Below are positions 44,501-51,972 of a DNA stretch of 64,000 nt, one piece after another. The position numbers and the translations under genes were made by a program. Origin of the DNA: Chloroflexota bacterium (GTDB lineage Bacteria > Chloroflexota > Anaerolineae > UBA4142 > SHND01); contig JAKOPZ010000126.1 in assembly GCA_029778615.1 (NCBI GenBank), positions 50,159 to 114,158 on the forward strand, written 5' to 3'. The stretch's first letter is position 1, and each line of letters opens with the position of its first letter. The notes beneath the pieces were generated by a model. The model worked only from the letters and a program-made list of their open reading frames with translations, was not told the origin of the DNA and made no database searches.

Positions 44501-45778
44501 ATGCAGCTGCTCTATTTGATTGCGATGTATGGACCCCAGTATTTGGGAAACCTTATCCATCGCGAGTTGGGTCACGAATTTATCGCGCGGGGACATGGCT
44601 TTCGCGTCTTTGCGCTCGCCAGTCTCAAGGAACGCGCCAAATCTTCCACCGCTTCCCTCGAATCAGCTGATTCGATAGAAGAAAATATCGCCGTCCATCG
44701 CGCGCTGACCGCCGGCACATTCGGTTCGAATGCAGTCAACGCGTTGGCAAAACCCTTGCTGCACTATGACCGCTTTGGCATGGGCTGGTGGACGCTCCGT
44801 CATTTCCTCGCCGCGCATCCCGAGATTGACCTCGTGCTTGCCGAAGGCGCCTACCCCTTTGGCGCGATGGCAGCCACCGCGCTGGCTTCGCTCCGCACGC
44901 CGAGTCCAAACCTGCCAAAACTTGTCATCACCGTCGCCGGCGGTGATTTCATCAACAGCCGCGCGACACAATACGGCTATGGGCGCTTTCGCACGGCGCG
45001 CCGTCTCATGCGCTATGCGTTTGCGCGCGCGTCCGCCGTGCGCGTGACGACGCCGCTGGTGCGCGAACGCGTGCTCGCGCTCGGCGCGTTGCCGGAAAAA
45101 ATCGCACTCGTGCCGCGCAATATCGCCGCGTACTGTTTCCCTCCGCCCGCCGTTCCCCTCGCGACCTTTCGCGCTGACGCGCGCGCCGCGCTCAATTCTC
45201 AATACCATTTTGCAAACGTACATCTCCTGCTCGCCGTAGGACGACTGTTGCCCATCAAAGGATTTGATACGCTCCTCCGCGCGTTACCGGAAATCATCGC
45301 GCGTGCGGGCGATACGCGTCTGCTGCTCGTCGGACCCAATCGCATTGACCCGCAGCACGGAGACTATCAAAAATTTCTGGAACGCCTCGCAGTGGAATGC
45401 AGCGTGCGCGAAAAAATAATTTTCACGGGCGCAGTGCCGCATCAAGACATGCGCGCGCTCGCCGCCGCCGCGGACCTCATTGTGGTGCCCAGCGTCCTCG
45501 AAGGCATGAACAAAATTGCGGTGGAAGGCGCGGCGGTAGCAACGCCATCCGTCGTCACGCGTACGGCAGGCATTGCGGATTTGATGACCCAAGCCAACGT
45601 TGGCGAAATCGTCGAACCGAATGACCGCGCCGCGCTCGCCGAACGCATCAGTGCGCTCTTGAACGATGCCCCGCGCCGCGCCGAATTGGGCGCGCGCGGT
45701 GTGGTGTGGGCACAGCAGTTTTCTTCGCGCGTCGTCGGCGCGCAATTGATTGACGTATGCGAACGGGTGGTGAGTTGA
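44501..45778 (+). CDS. Family 4 glycosyltransferase
   Basis: This 425-residue GT-B enzyme has an N-terminal acceptor domain (GPQYLGNLIHRELGHEFIARGH) and a C-terminal nucleotide-sugar domain with LLLAVGRLLPIKGFDTLLRAL, LLLVGPNRIDPQ, VREKIIFTGAVPHQDM and the donor-binding VVPSVLEGMNKIAVEGAAVATPSV, where the E-x7-E pattern is visible. It likely adds a sugar to a lipid-linked or surface glycan. It overlaps the next gene by 22 nt and follows a terminator hairpin. Confidence 0.92.
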   Translation: MQLLYLIAMYGPQYLGNLIHRELGHEFIARGHGFRVFALASLKERAKSSTASLESADSIEENIAVHRALTAGTFGSNAVNALAKPLLHYDRFGMGWWTLRHFLAAHPEIDLVLAEGAYPFGAMAATALASLRTPSPNLPKLVITVAGGDFINSRATQYGYGRFRTARRLMRYAFARASAVRVTTPLVRERVLALGALPEKIALVPRNIAAYCFPPPAVPLATFRADARAALNSQYHFANVHLLLAVGRLLPIKGFDTLLRALPEIIARAGDTRLLLVGPNRIDPQHGDYQKFLERLAVECSVREKIIFTGAVPHQDMRALAAAADLIVVPSVLEGMNKIAVEGAAVATPSVVTRTAGIADLMTQANVGEIVEPNDRAALAERISALLNDAPRRAELGARGVVWAQQFSSRVVGAQLIDVCERVVS

Positions 45779-47454
45779 CACGCGCAGCGCCGCGCGCGTT
45801 CCTGCGCTCGCCCTACGCGACCGCGCTTCTCTTGCTCCTTGCCGCGCTCGCGGTGTTTCTCCTCTATTTTTATTTTTTCAATAACGGCGAACCGACGTGG
45901 TGGTCGGATACGTACGAGTACGCGGTGGTCGCGCGGAATGTCGGCGAAGGACGCGGCTTGATTGACACCGCGCACTATGTATTGGACACGTGGCTGCTCC
46001 AAAATTTTCCGCTGCCGATGCCGTACGCGCATCATGACATCGGCTTGCCGCTGTTGATGGGCGGCGTCATCGCGCTGCTGCCCGACAACAACGCAGCGGT
46101 GGCGTGGACCGGCGGAATCTTTTTTATGCTGCTCGTCCCGTTGACCTTTTGGTTCGGGCGAAACATGTACAACAACGCGGTCGGCGTACTCGCCGCGCTG
46201 CTCGCGCTCATCAATGTTCAACTCGTCAGTTACAGCACAACGGGTCTCTCCGAAGTACCGTATGCGTTTTTCATGACGCTGTTTTGGTTCGCGTTGTATC
46301 GCGCGAAAACGCGCCGGGACATTTTTCTCGCGGGCGCGTTGTTTGGTTGGCTGTGGGTGCTGCGTTCGAATACGTTGAGCGCGCTGCCGTGGATTTTGCT
46401 TTTCCTCGCGCTCGCCCCCGCAAGCGGCAGTACAGCGTTCGCATGGAGTCGCGCGTTGTGGAAAAATTTGTGGGAGACGCGGCGCAAAATTTTTGCGCGC
46501 CTGTCGGTGTTCCTCGTGGGCTTGCTGCTCATTTTGTCGCCAACGCTCCTTCGCAATTATCAAACGCTCGGCAATCCGTTCTACACAGTTTCGAGCATGT
46601 ACGCACTCGTGTTTTATACGGACGTGTTTGAGGGAAAAAATACAGCGCTCTTTTCCAATATTGGCGTGGACGTAAATCCCGCGCAATACCTCATCACGCA
46701 TCCCGACCAGCTGTGGAGCAAAATGAATTATCAACTGCCGCAAACGTTCGCGGGTTTGTGGAACGGCGGAATTTTGCAGCCGACAGTGGTGGATGCGATA
46801 GAAATTGTTTTGTTCTTGCTCAGCGCATTTATCCCGCGCCGCAATGAACCACCGCGCACGCGGATGTTTCGCTGGCTCATTTATTTGTGCCTTGCGAGCG
46901 CGCTGCTGCTCGGCTCGGTCACCCACGTGCGGTGGCGTCACCTGTACGGCTTTTTGCCAATTGTGCTGCTTTGGATTGCGGAATTGGTGCTGCGCCTGTC
47001 CAATTTGAAACTCGCGCGTCTGCAATTTTTTTTGGACCCAAAATTTCTCGTTCCCTTTGCGGCGCTCGTTCTCGCCCTGCCCAGCGCGCCTGCCATTGCG
47101 CGCACGTTTCATAATGGACAACTGTTGGATCGCCAATATCGTCAAATGGGTCGTTGGCTGCGGCAGAATACGCCGGACGATGCGTTGATTTTGATAGAGC
47201 GCGGCGACGCGTCATTCGGAATGCAGAACGCGATGGCATGGTACGGACGCCGCGAAATTGCCGAGTTTGCGGATTTCACCGCCGAATATTTTGACCGCGT
47301 GCGCGGCACGCGTCCGATGTACGTGCTGTTTGTGATGACGAAACCGCAGGCACACGAAAACGCGTTGGCGCACGCGGGGCTGCCGCAGTATAAAAAAATC
47401 GCCGAGCGTCCCGGCGACATGGGCTTGGACGCGGTGTTGTACGCGCCGCCGTAA
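45757..47454 (+). CDS. GT39-type membrane glycosyltransferase
   Basis: This 565-residue multi-pass protein has about 11 hydrophobic segments. The first loop carries the acidic GT39-type motif in WWSDTYEYAVVARNVGEGRG and a later YAHHDIGLPLLMGG. The C-terminal ~110 residues form a soluble domain (ALILIERGDASFG ... RGTRPMYVLFVM). The start at ATG 45757 overlaps the GT4 gene. It probably uses a lipid-phosphate sugar to modify surface proteins or glycan, perhaps the Thr-rich stalks of its neighbours; that link is inferred from position. Confidence 0.8.
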   Translation: MRTGGELTRAAPRAFLRSPYATALLLLLAALAVFLLYFYFFNNGEPTWWSDTYEYAVVARNVGEGRGLIDTAHYVLDTWLLQNFPLPMPYAHHDIGLPLLMGGVIALLPDNNAAVAWTGGIFFMLLVPLTFWFGRNMYNNAVGVLAALLALINVQLVSYSTTGLSEVPYAFFMTLFWFALYRAKTRRDIFLAGALFGWLWVLRSNTLSALPWILLFLALAPASGSTAFAWSRALWKNLWETRRKIFARLSVFLVGLLLILSPTLLRNYQTLGNPFYTVSSMYALVFYTDVFEGKNTALFSNIGVDVNPAQYLITHPDQLWSKMNYQLPQTFAGLWNGGILQPTVVDAIEIVLFLLSAFIPRRNEPPRTRMFRWLIYLCLASALLLGSVTHVRWRHLYGFLPIVLLWIAELVLRLSNLKLARLQFFLDPKFLVPFAALVLALPSAPAIARTFHNGQLLDRQYRQMGRWLRQNTPDDALILIERGDASFGMQNAMAWYGRREIAEFADFTAEYFDRVRGTRPMYVLFVMTKPQAHENALAHAGLPQYKKIAERPGDMGLDAVLYAPP

Positions 47455-47488
47455 CATTTTTCGCCCCCGGCATCGTGCCAACACCCTA

Positions 47489-47517
47489 TTGACGCGCCGC
47501 GCATTCTCGCGTTTAAT
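47489..47517 (+). promoter_or_regulatory. Promoter of the 530-residue propeller protein gene
   Basis: TTGACG (47489-47494) and TTTAAT (47512-47517) are 17 bp apart; a good ribosome site (GGAAGGAA) and the ATG at 47547 follow. Confidence 0.6.
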
Positions 47518-47546
47518 ACAGACGAATTTCCCCGGAAGGAACCGAT

Positions 47547-49139
47547 ATGCGCCGATTTTTAATTCCGCTTGTTCCCCTCGTCTTTGCTCTTGCTACGGTA
47601 TTGCTCCTCACCTTTAGCGCGTTTGCCACGACATGGAGTGACCCATTCGCCGTTGCCGATTCTGCCAAACGCCCCGCCGTCGCGATAGATGCGAATGGCG
47701 AGATGCACATCGTCTGGGCAAACTCGCAGCGCAGCATCATCGAGTATCGCCACTGTGCCGCGTCTGATGCGTGCGACGCGATTGAAAAATTGCCGCGCCT
47801 CAACGGCAGCGCCAAGAATCCGGCGCTCGCAGTGGATACGCAAAATCGCCCGATGGTGGTGTGGGAACAACAAAAAGCCAAAAAGCACACCATTTATTTT
47901 TCGCGGCGCGAGGCAGGCGTGTGGAGCACTCCGCTCGCGTTGTCTAATCAACCAAAAAGCGTTTTGCCCGCGCTCGCTATCGGCGACGACGACATTTCGC
48001 AAGTGGTGTACGAGAGTATTCAAAAAAATGGACGCGGCATTTACTATGTCACAACTACCGGCGCAATCCCGCGTCCGCCGATGTTGCTTGATTTGGAAAC
48101 CGCCGACGCGCAAAAACTCACCAACGGGCGCAATGTGCGTATCGCAGTGGATGGTTCAAACCAAGCGCATGTCGTTTGGAATACATTGAGTCGTCCCTAC
48201 AGCGTCAAGTATGCGTATCAAGTCGGCGGCGTGTTTGGTTCGCCCAAAATTGTTGCCGATGCCGCGCAAGACCAAACGCCCGATATTGCGATTGACCGCC
48301 ATACGAATCGTGTGGGCATCATTTGGGAAACGCGCCGCAATAACCGCGCCGCGTTGATTCTTTTAGAGAACGGCGCCGAAGTGTTTCGCAAAAAGAATGT
48401 GGAAGGGGGATTTGACACAGTGCGCCGTCCGCGTCTCGCAGCAGACTGCGGCGGCAGATTTCAAATCGCGTTCCAGCGCGAAAAATCTGCCCAGAGCGAT
48501 TGGAATATTTATTATCGCCAGTTTGACCCCGCAACGTTGACCTTTACCAAAACAACTCAATTGACCCAATCGCAAAAAGATGATGCGATGCCCGCGCTCG
48601 CGGCGAATCGTTTCGTGCTGCTCGCGTATATCACCGGCAGTGGCGGAAAACTCAACGCGCTGCGCGGCGACATTGACGGCGTGTGTTACGGCGAGCCAAC
48701 GCCAACGCCAACTTTTACGCCTTGGGAACACATTCCAAATACGGACGCGAGCATCGTCTATTCCAAAGAATGGAAGACCCTTGACAATTCCAAAGCATCG
48801 GATGGAAATTTCGCGCGCTGCGGCGCAAGCACCGGATGCAAAAAAGGTTCGAGCGCGAAAATGGAATTTGTGGGCGGTTCGCGCATCGAATGGGAAACGG
48901 CGTATGCGAACGCGTATGGAAAAGTGGATGTGCTGCTCGACGGCAAAGCGTTTGAACGCGTGGACTTGTGCAGTTTGAACAAAAAATCGAGCAAGCCGAA
49001 ATTCAGCAAACGAACGTACATTTTGAGCGGCGACGCCGGCACACCTCACAGCATCGAAATCAAGTGGGTCGGCGCCACCAACTGCACCGCAACAAACAAA
49101 GCGTATTTTGCCGTGGACGGTTTTAACATTTTGCGCTAA
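47547..49139 (+). CDS. Secreted beta-propeller protein with a C-terminal beta-sandwich
   Basis: This 530-residue protein has a signal peptide ending near AFA (residue ~27). Residues ~28-390 are propeller repeats (AIDANGEMHIVWANS, AVDTQNRPMVVWEQ, AVDGSNQAHVVWNT, AIDRHTNRVGIIWETR). A short PTPTPTF hinge leads to a C-terminal sandwich (~400-530: ASIVYSKEWKTLDNSKASD ... YGKVDVLLDGKAFERVDL) homologous to those in the 42262 protein. Cys pairs in CGASTGC and near the end (NCTA) may form disulfides. It is the third member of this surface family in 8 kb. Confidence 0.82.
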   Translation: MRRFLIPLVPLVFALATVLLLTFSAFATTWSDPFAVADSAKRPAVAIDANGEMHIVWANSQRSIIEYRHCAASDACDAIEKLPRLNGSAKNPALAVDTQNRPMVVWEQQKAKKHTIYFSRREAGVWSTPLALSNQPKSVLPALAIGDDDISQVVYESIQKNGRGIYYVTTTGAIPRPPMLLDLETADAQKLTNGRNVRIAVDGSNQAHVVWNTLSRPYSVKYAYQVGGVFGSPKIVADAAQDQTPDIAIDRHTNRVGIIWETRRNNRAALILLENGAEVFRKKNVEGGFDTVRRPRLAADCGGRFQIAFQREKSAQSDWNIYYRQFDPATLTFTKTTQLTQSQKDDAMPALAANRFVLLAYITGSGGKLNALRGDIDGVCYGEPTPTPTFTPWEHIPNTDASIVYSKEWKTLDNSKASDGNFARCGASTGCKKGSSAKMEFVGGSRIEWETAYANAYGKVDVLLDGKAFERVDLCSLNKKSSKPKFSKRTYILSGDAGTPHSIEIKWVGATNCTATNKAYFAVDGFNILR

Positions 49140-49143
49140 ACAC

Positions 49144-49182
49144 GAAACCTCGCAGGAAACCAAACACCTGCGAGGTTTTTTT
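49144..49182 (+). terminator. Factor-independent terminator after the third propeller gene
   Basis: AAACCTCGCAGG (49145-49156) pairs with CCTGCGAGGTTT (49167-49178), followed by a T run. An extended-type -10 (TGTATAAT, 49185-49192) for the next gene starts right after it. Confidence 0.88.
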
Positions 49183-49220
49183 CATGTATAATTTCACGCA
49201 ACCCACTCAAGGAAAAAACG

Positions 49221-49643
49221 ATGCGACAAAGCATTACGCTCTCTCATCAAGACGCCCAGCGCGCAATTGAAACGATGCGCGCTGAATGCGCCAAGCGCGG
49301 CAAGGACGGCGTTCTCGTGGTCGCCGACGCGCACGGCGAACTCATCGCGCTGCTGCGAATGAACAACGCGCCCCTTTCGTCCATCCAAATCGCCATGAAC
49401 AAAGCATATACCGCCGCGCGCGAACGGAAACCATCGTACGAGCTTGGGCAAAAAGCGCGCGACCCCGAACGCGGTTTTCCGATGACGAATTTTGGCGAAC
49501 TGCGTTATACCACGTGGGGAGGCGGACTGCCCATTGTCGTTGAAGGTGAAGTCGTCGGCGCGGTCGCCATCAGTGGTTTGCCCGAAAAAGAAGATATGGA
49601 AATCGCAGAGATTGGAAGAATGGCAGCCTTGGGAATTTTGTAA
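49221..49643 (+). CDS. GlcG/HbpS-family protein
   Basis: This 140-residue protein matches the GlcG/HbpS fold throughout: AIETMRAECAKRGKDGVLVVAD, HGELIALLRMNNA, SIQIAMNKAYTAARERKPS, a glycine-rich GGGLPIVVEGEVVGAVAISG and a final ME-IAEIGRMAALGIL helix. HbpS binds heme and senses redox stress in Streptomyces, while other members are of unknown function. It is 54 nt upstream of the protoglobin-Rieske gene on the same strand. A joint heme or redox role is inferred from that context. Confidence 0.85.
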   Translation: MRQSITLSHQDAQRAIETMRAECAKRGKDGVLVVADAHGELIALLRMNNAPLSSIQIAMNKAYTAARERKPSYELGQKARDPERGFPMTNFGELRYTTWGGGLPIVVEGEVVGAVAISGLPEKEDMEIAEIGRMAALGIL

Positions 49644-49697
49644 CATTCGAACGGCGAGAGATGCGCTTTCGCGCGCAAGAATCGCTACAGAGCAACC

Positions 49698-50678
49698 ATG
49701 AACGAAACATTGACTCAAACCACTCCACCGACTCTAGCAAAACGCGGTGCGCCCGACGCGGGCAAATATTTTCGCTACATGGCAGAATTCGTCGGATTCA
49801 CCCGCGAGGACGAACAAGCCATCGTCAAAACGAAACCCATCGTCGAAAAACATCTCGCGGGCATCGTCAGCGATTTTTACGAACACCTCTTGCGCTATCC
49901 GCCGACGCGAAAATTTTTCCTCGACAAGAACGGCAACATTGATGTGCCATACTTGCAATTGCGAATGCGCCACAACGCGAATTTTTGGCGGCGCACCGTC
50001 GAGGGCAATTACGATGATGACTATGCGTCGTACATTGATTACGTCGGACGCGCACACACCTCACATGGCGCAGACCCGAGCATTTACATCGCAGAACGTT
50101 ACGTGATTGGGATGGTAGGATTCATCTCACATGCGTTGAGCCACGCCATCATGGAGGAACTCCATGACAGGGACGAGGAATTTGAACACGACGCGAAAGA
50201 AGCGTGGGACAAATTGATGATGGTCGTGCTCGAAATGCTTTCACGCGCGTATTACAACGAGCGCGCGCCCGAAACGTTCGAGCCAAGCGTGGTGATAGAC
50301 GAAGCGCACATCGAACAACTGGCGCAACAAGCCGTCGGGCAAGAGATGGGACAGCGTGAAACATCATACGTCAAAATTGTCACCGTCGCGCGCGTAGAGG
50401 AAATTCCCGAAGGCGAACGCAAAATAATTAACGTGGACGGAATCTCTATCGGCATTTTTCATCACAACGGAAATTTCTACGCGCTGCACAACAGTTGTCT
50501 CCATCGCGGCGGACCCGTTTGCACGGGTTCATTAAACGGCGACGTGATTGAATGTCCTTGGCACGGATTCCAATACGATGTGCGCGATGGACATTTATTG
50601 ACGGACCCGAAATCGCATTTAGATACGTTTCGGGTGCAAGTAGAAGATGACGAAGTAAAATTGGAAATACCGCAATAG
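49698..50678 (+). CDS. Protoglobin-Rieske fusion protein
   Basis: This 326-residue soluble protein joins two redox domains. Residues ~20-192 match protoglobin: KYFRYMAEFVGFTREDEQAI, VSDFYEHLLRYPPTRKFF, and YVGRAHTSHG with His120 as the likely proximal heme ligand. Residues ~222-326 are a Rieske [2Fe-2S] domain with Cys267-Leu-His269 and Cys286-Pro-Trp-His289 (CxH-x16-CxxH), of the ferredoxin type seen in dioxygenase systems. A ~30-residue charged helix links them. Heme-bound O2 or NO could exchange electrons with the cluster (NO dioxygenase, oxygen sensor or ferredoxin); this is inference. A terminator follows. Confidence 0.9.
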   Translation: MNETLTQTTPPTLAKRGAPDAGKYFRYMAEFVGFTREDEQAIVKTKPIVEKHLAGIVSDFYEHLLRYPPTRKFFLDKNGNIDVPYLQLRMRHNANFWRRTVEGNYDDDYASYIDYVGRAHTSHGADPSIYIAERYVIGMVGFISHALSHAIMEELHDRDEEFEHDAKEAWDKLMMVVLEMLSRAYYNERAPETFEPSVVIDEAHIEQLAQQAVGQEMGQRETSYVKIVTVARVEEIPEGERKIINVDGISIGIFHHNGNFYALHNSCLHRGGPVCTGSLNGDVIECPWHGFQYDVRDGHLLTDPKSHLDTFRVQVEDDEVKLEIPQ

Positions 50679-50681
50679 AAA

Positions 50682-50722
50682 AAATTACGCGGCGGGTGAA
50701 AATTCACCCGCCGCGTTTTCTT
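50682..50722. terminator. Strong bidirectional-type terminator
   Basis: ACGCGGCGGGTGAA (50687-50700) and TTCACCCGCCGCGT (50703-50716) form a 14-bp stem with a T-rich right flank and an A-rich left flank, separating the fusion gene from the convergent DarT-DarG gene. Confidence 0.9.
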
Positions 50723-50729
50723 TTCGGTA

Positions 50730-51905
50730 CTATACTGTTTGTTTTAACAAAAACTCTTTCGAGAGCTGCTCATTTGGAATTTGTTTCTCTGTTGGCAGAT
50801 AGATCTCCACTGGAATTATCATCTGTGACAGATATTTGCACAGTAAGGGCCCGACATCACTCCACTCAAGCTGCCCTAGTCCGCAGCCAAGAGCTGGAAC
50901 TGCGAGTGAGGCGATTCCTAAATTACTATAGTTGTTTAAAAGCCAAACTAACCCCTTTTCGATCCCGTCAATGTCTGACTTTTCCCGCCAATGATTCTTT
51001 GTCGGGAAAAGCAGAAACCATGTCTCCGCAGTACCATTCGCACCATAAAACGGATCCTCAACAAGCTCATCTTCAAGGGTCGCTTCGCGTTTATAGACAT
51101 ACGGTTTGCCCATTTGAAGCGTGTGATTCGCGCACAAATCTTGATAAAAGACATAGACATCTGGAAATTGATATTTCGCCCTTGACGCAAGTCCCTTTCC
51201 CATTACTCCAACACAGTTCACACTTATCGTTAGGGTCTGCATTCTGGAAAAGAACATATCTCCTTGCGCAACATAGAGCCAACTTGTAAGCGCACGCCGA
51301 AGCGATGGCTGAAAAAACATATTAGGATTAGGGATGATTGAGAGGCCAGAGGATGAAAGCATTCCCTTGACTCGATCCGCCACCGAATTATTTGCGACAT
51401 AAATTCCTTCAATCAAGTCGGGAGAAATTAGGTCAGGAACAAGACATTCAGCCATCATCTTGCGAAGTGATCCATCCTCTTTATTCCACCACTCATTGTC
51501 GAGGACATCTTGCATTTTTGAAATGACCTTGCGCCCTTCGTTTCGCTCAAGAATTTGGGATTGTGAATGAGCTGCATTTCCCGTTGAAATGTAAATGTCA
51601 TTTCGGTCAAGTACGTCTCGCCGAACTGCAACAATTGCAATTTGCTCTACTCCTTTTTCATTTACAACTCGGTAGAGCATGGCATTACGAGGTTGAAAAT
51701 ACAAATTTGCAAATTCCCACAAGCTGCGATGGTCGGGCGTCAAAATTGATTTACGATTCGAGACAATCTGTGAATCATAAATTGGTGTAAACGGGACATG
51801 GTCTCGCTCGACAATTTCGTGCGCCAAAATCCCGCGACTGACGATCGAGGGTAGATTATCAATATGCGTGATGTAATAAAGATTCCTGAATCGGAAACGC
51901 GCCAT
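50730..51905 (-). CDS. Single-chain DarT-DarG: DNA ADP-ribosyltransferase fused to macrodomain
   Basis: The ATG at 51905 gives 391 residues (a GTG at 51914 would add three). Residues 1-~210 match DarT (DUF4433), which ADP-ribosylates thymidine in single-stranded DNA: LYYITHIDNLPSIVSRGIL with His14, NLYFQPRNAMLY with Arg73, and the catalytic-Glu motif MAECLV (Glu153). Residues ~213-370 match the DarG macrodomain that removes the mark: QGDMFF, SVNCVGVMGKGLA (Lys237), YPxx-type FPDVYVFYQDLC and VPALGCGLGQLEW. Toxin and antidote are normally separate genes, so one chain carrying both is unusual. The gene is visibly more AT-rich than its surroundings, suggesting transfer. It has its own promoter. 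Confidence 0.9.
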   Translation of the reverse strand: MARFRFRNLYYITHIDNLPSIVSRGILAHEIVERDHVPFTPIYDSQIVSNRKSILTPDHRSLWEFANLYFQPRNAMLYRVVNEKGVEQIAIVAVRRDVLDRNDIYISTGNAAHSQSQILERNEGRKVISKMQDVLDNEWWNKEDGSLRKMMAECLVPDLISPDLIEGIYVANNSVADRVKGMLSSSGLSIIPNPNMFFQPSLRRALTSWLYVAQGDMFFSRMQTLTISVNCVGVMGKGLASRAKYQFPDVYVFYQDLCANHTLQMGKPYVYKREATLEDELVEDPFYGANGTAETWFLLFPTKNHWREKSDIDGIEKGLVWLLNNYSNLGIASLAVPALGCGLGQLEWSDVGPLLCKYLSQMIIPVEIYLPTEKQIPNEQLSKEFLLKQTV

Positions 51906-51944
51906 CTTTTTCACCGTACAATTTCCGTATCCAAATCCCTGCTA

Positions 51945-51972
51945 ATCATACTTGATTACCTTCGCCCGTCAA
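51945..51972 (-). promoter_or_regulatory. Promoter of the DarT-DarG gene
   Basis: On the minus strand TTGACG (51972-51967) and TATGAT (51950-51945) are 16 bp apart; the -35 lies in the last codons of the upstream helicase. The ATG is about 40 nt downstream. Confidence 0.55.
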
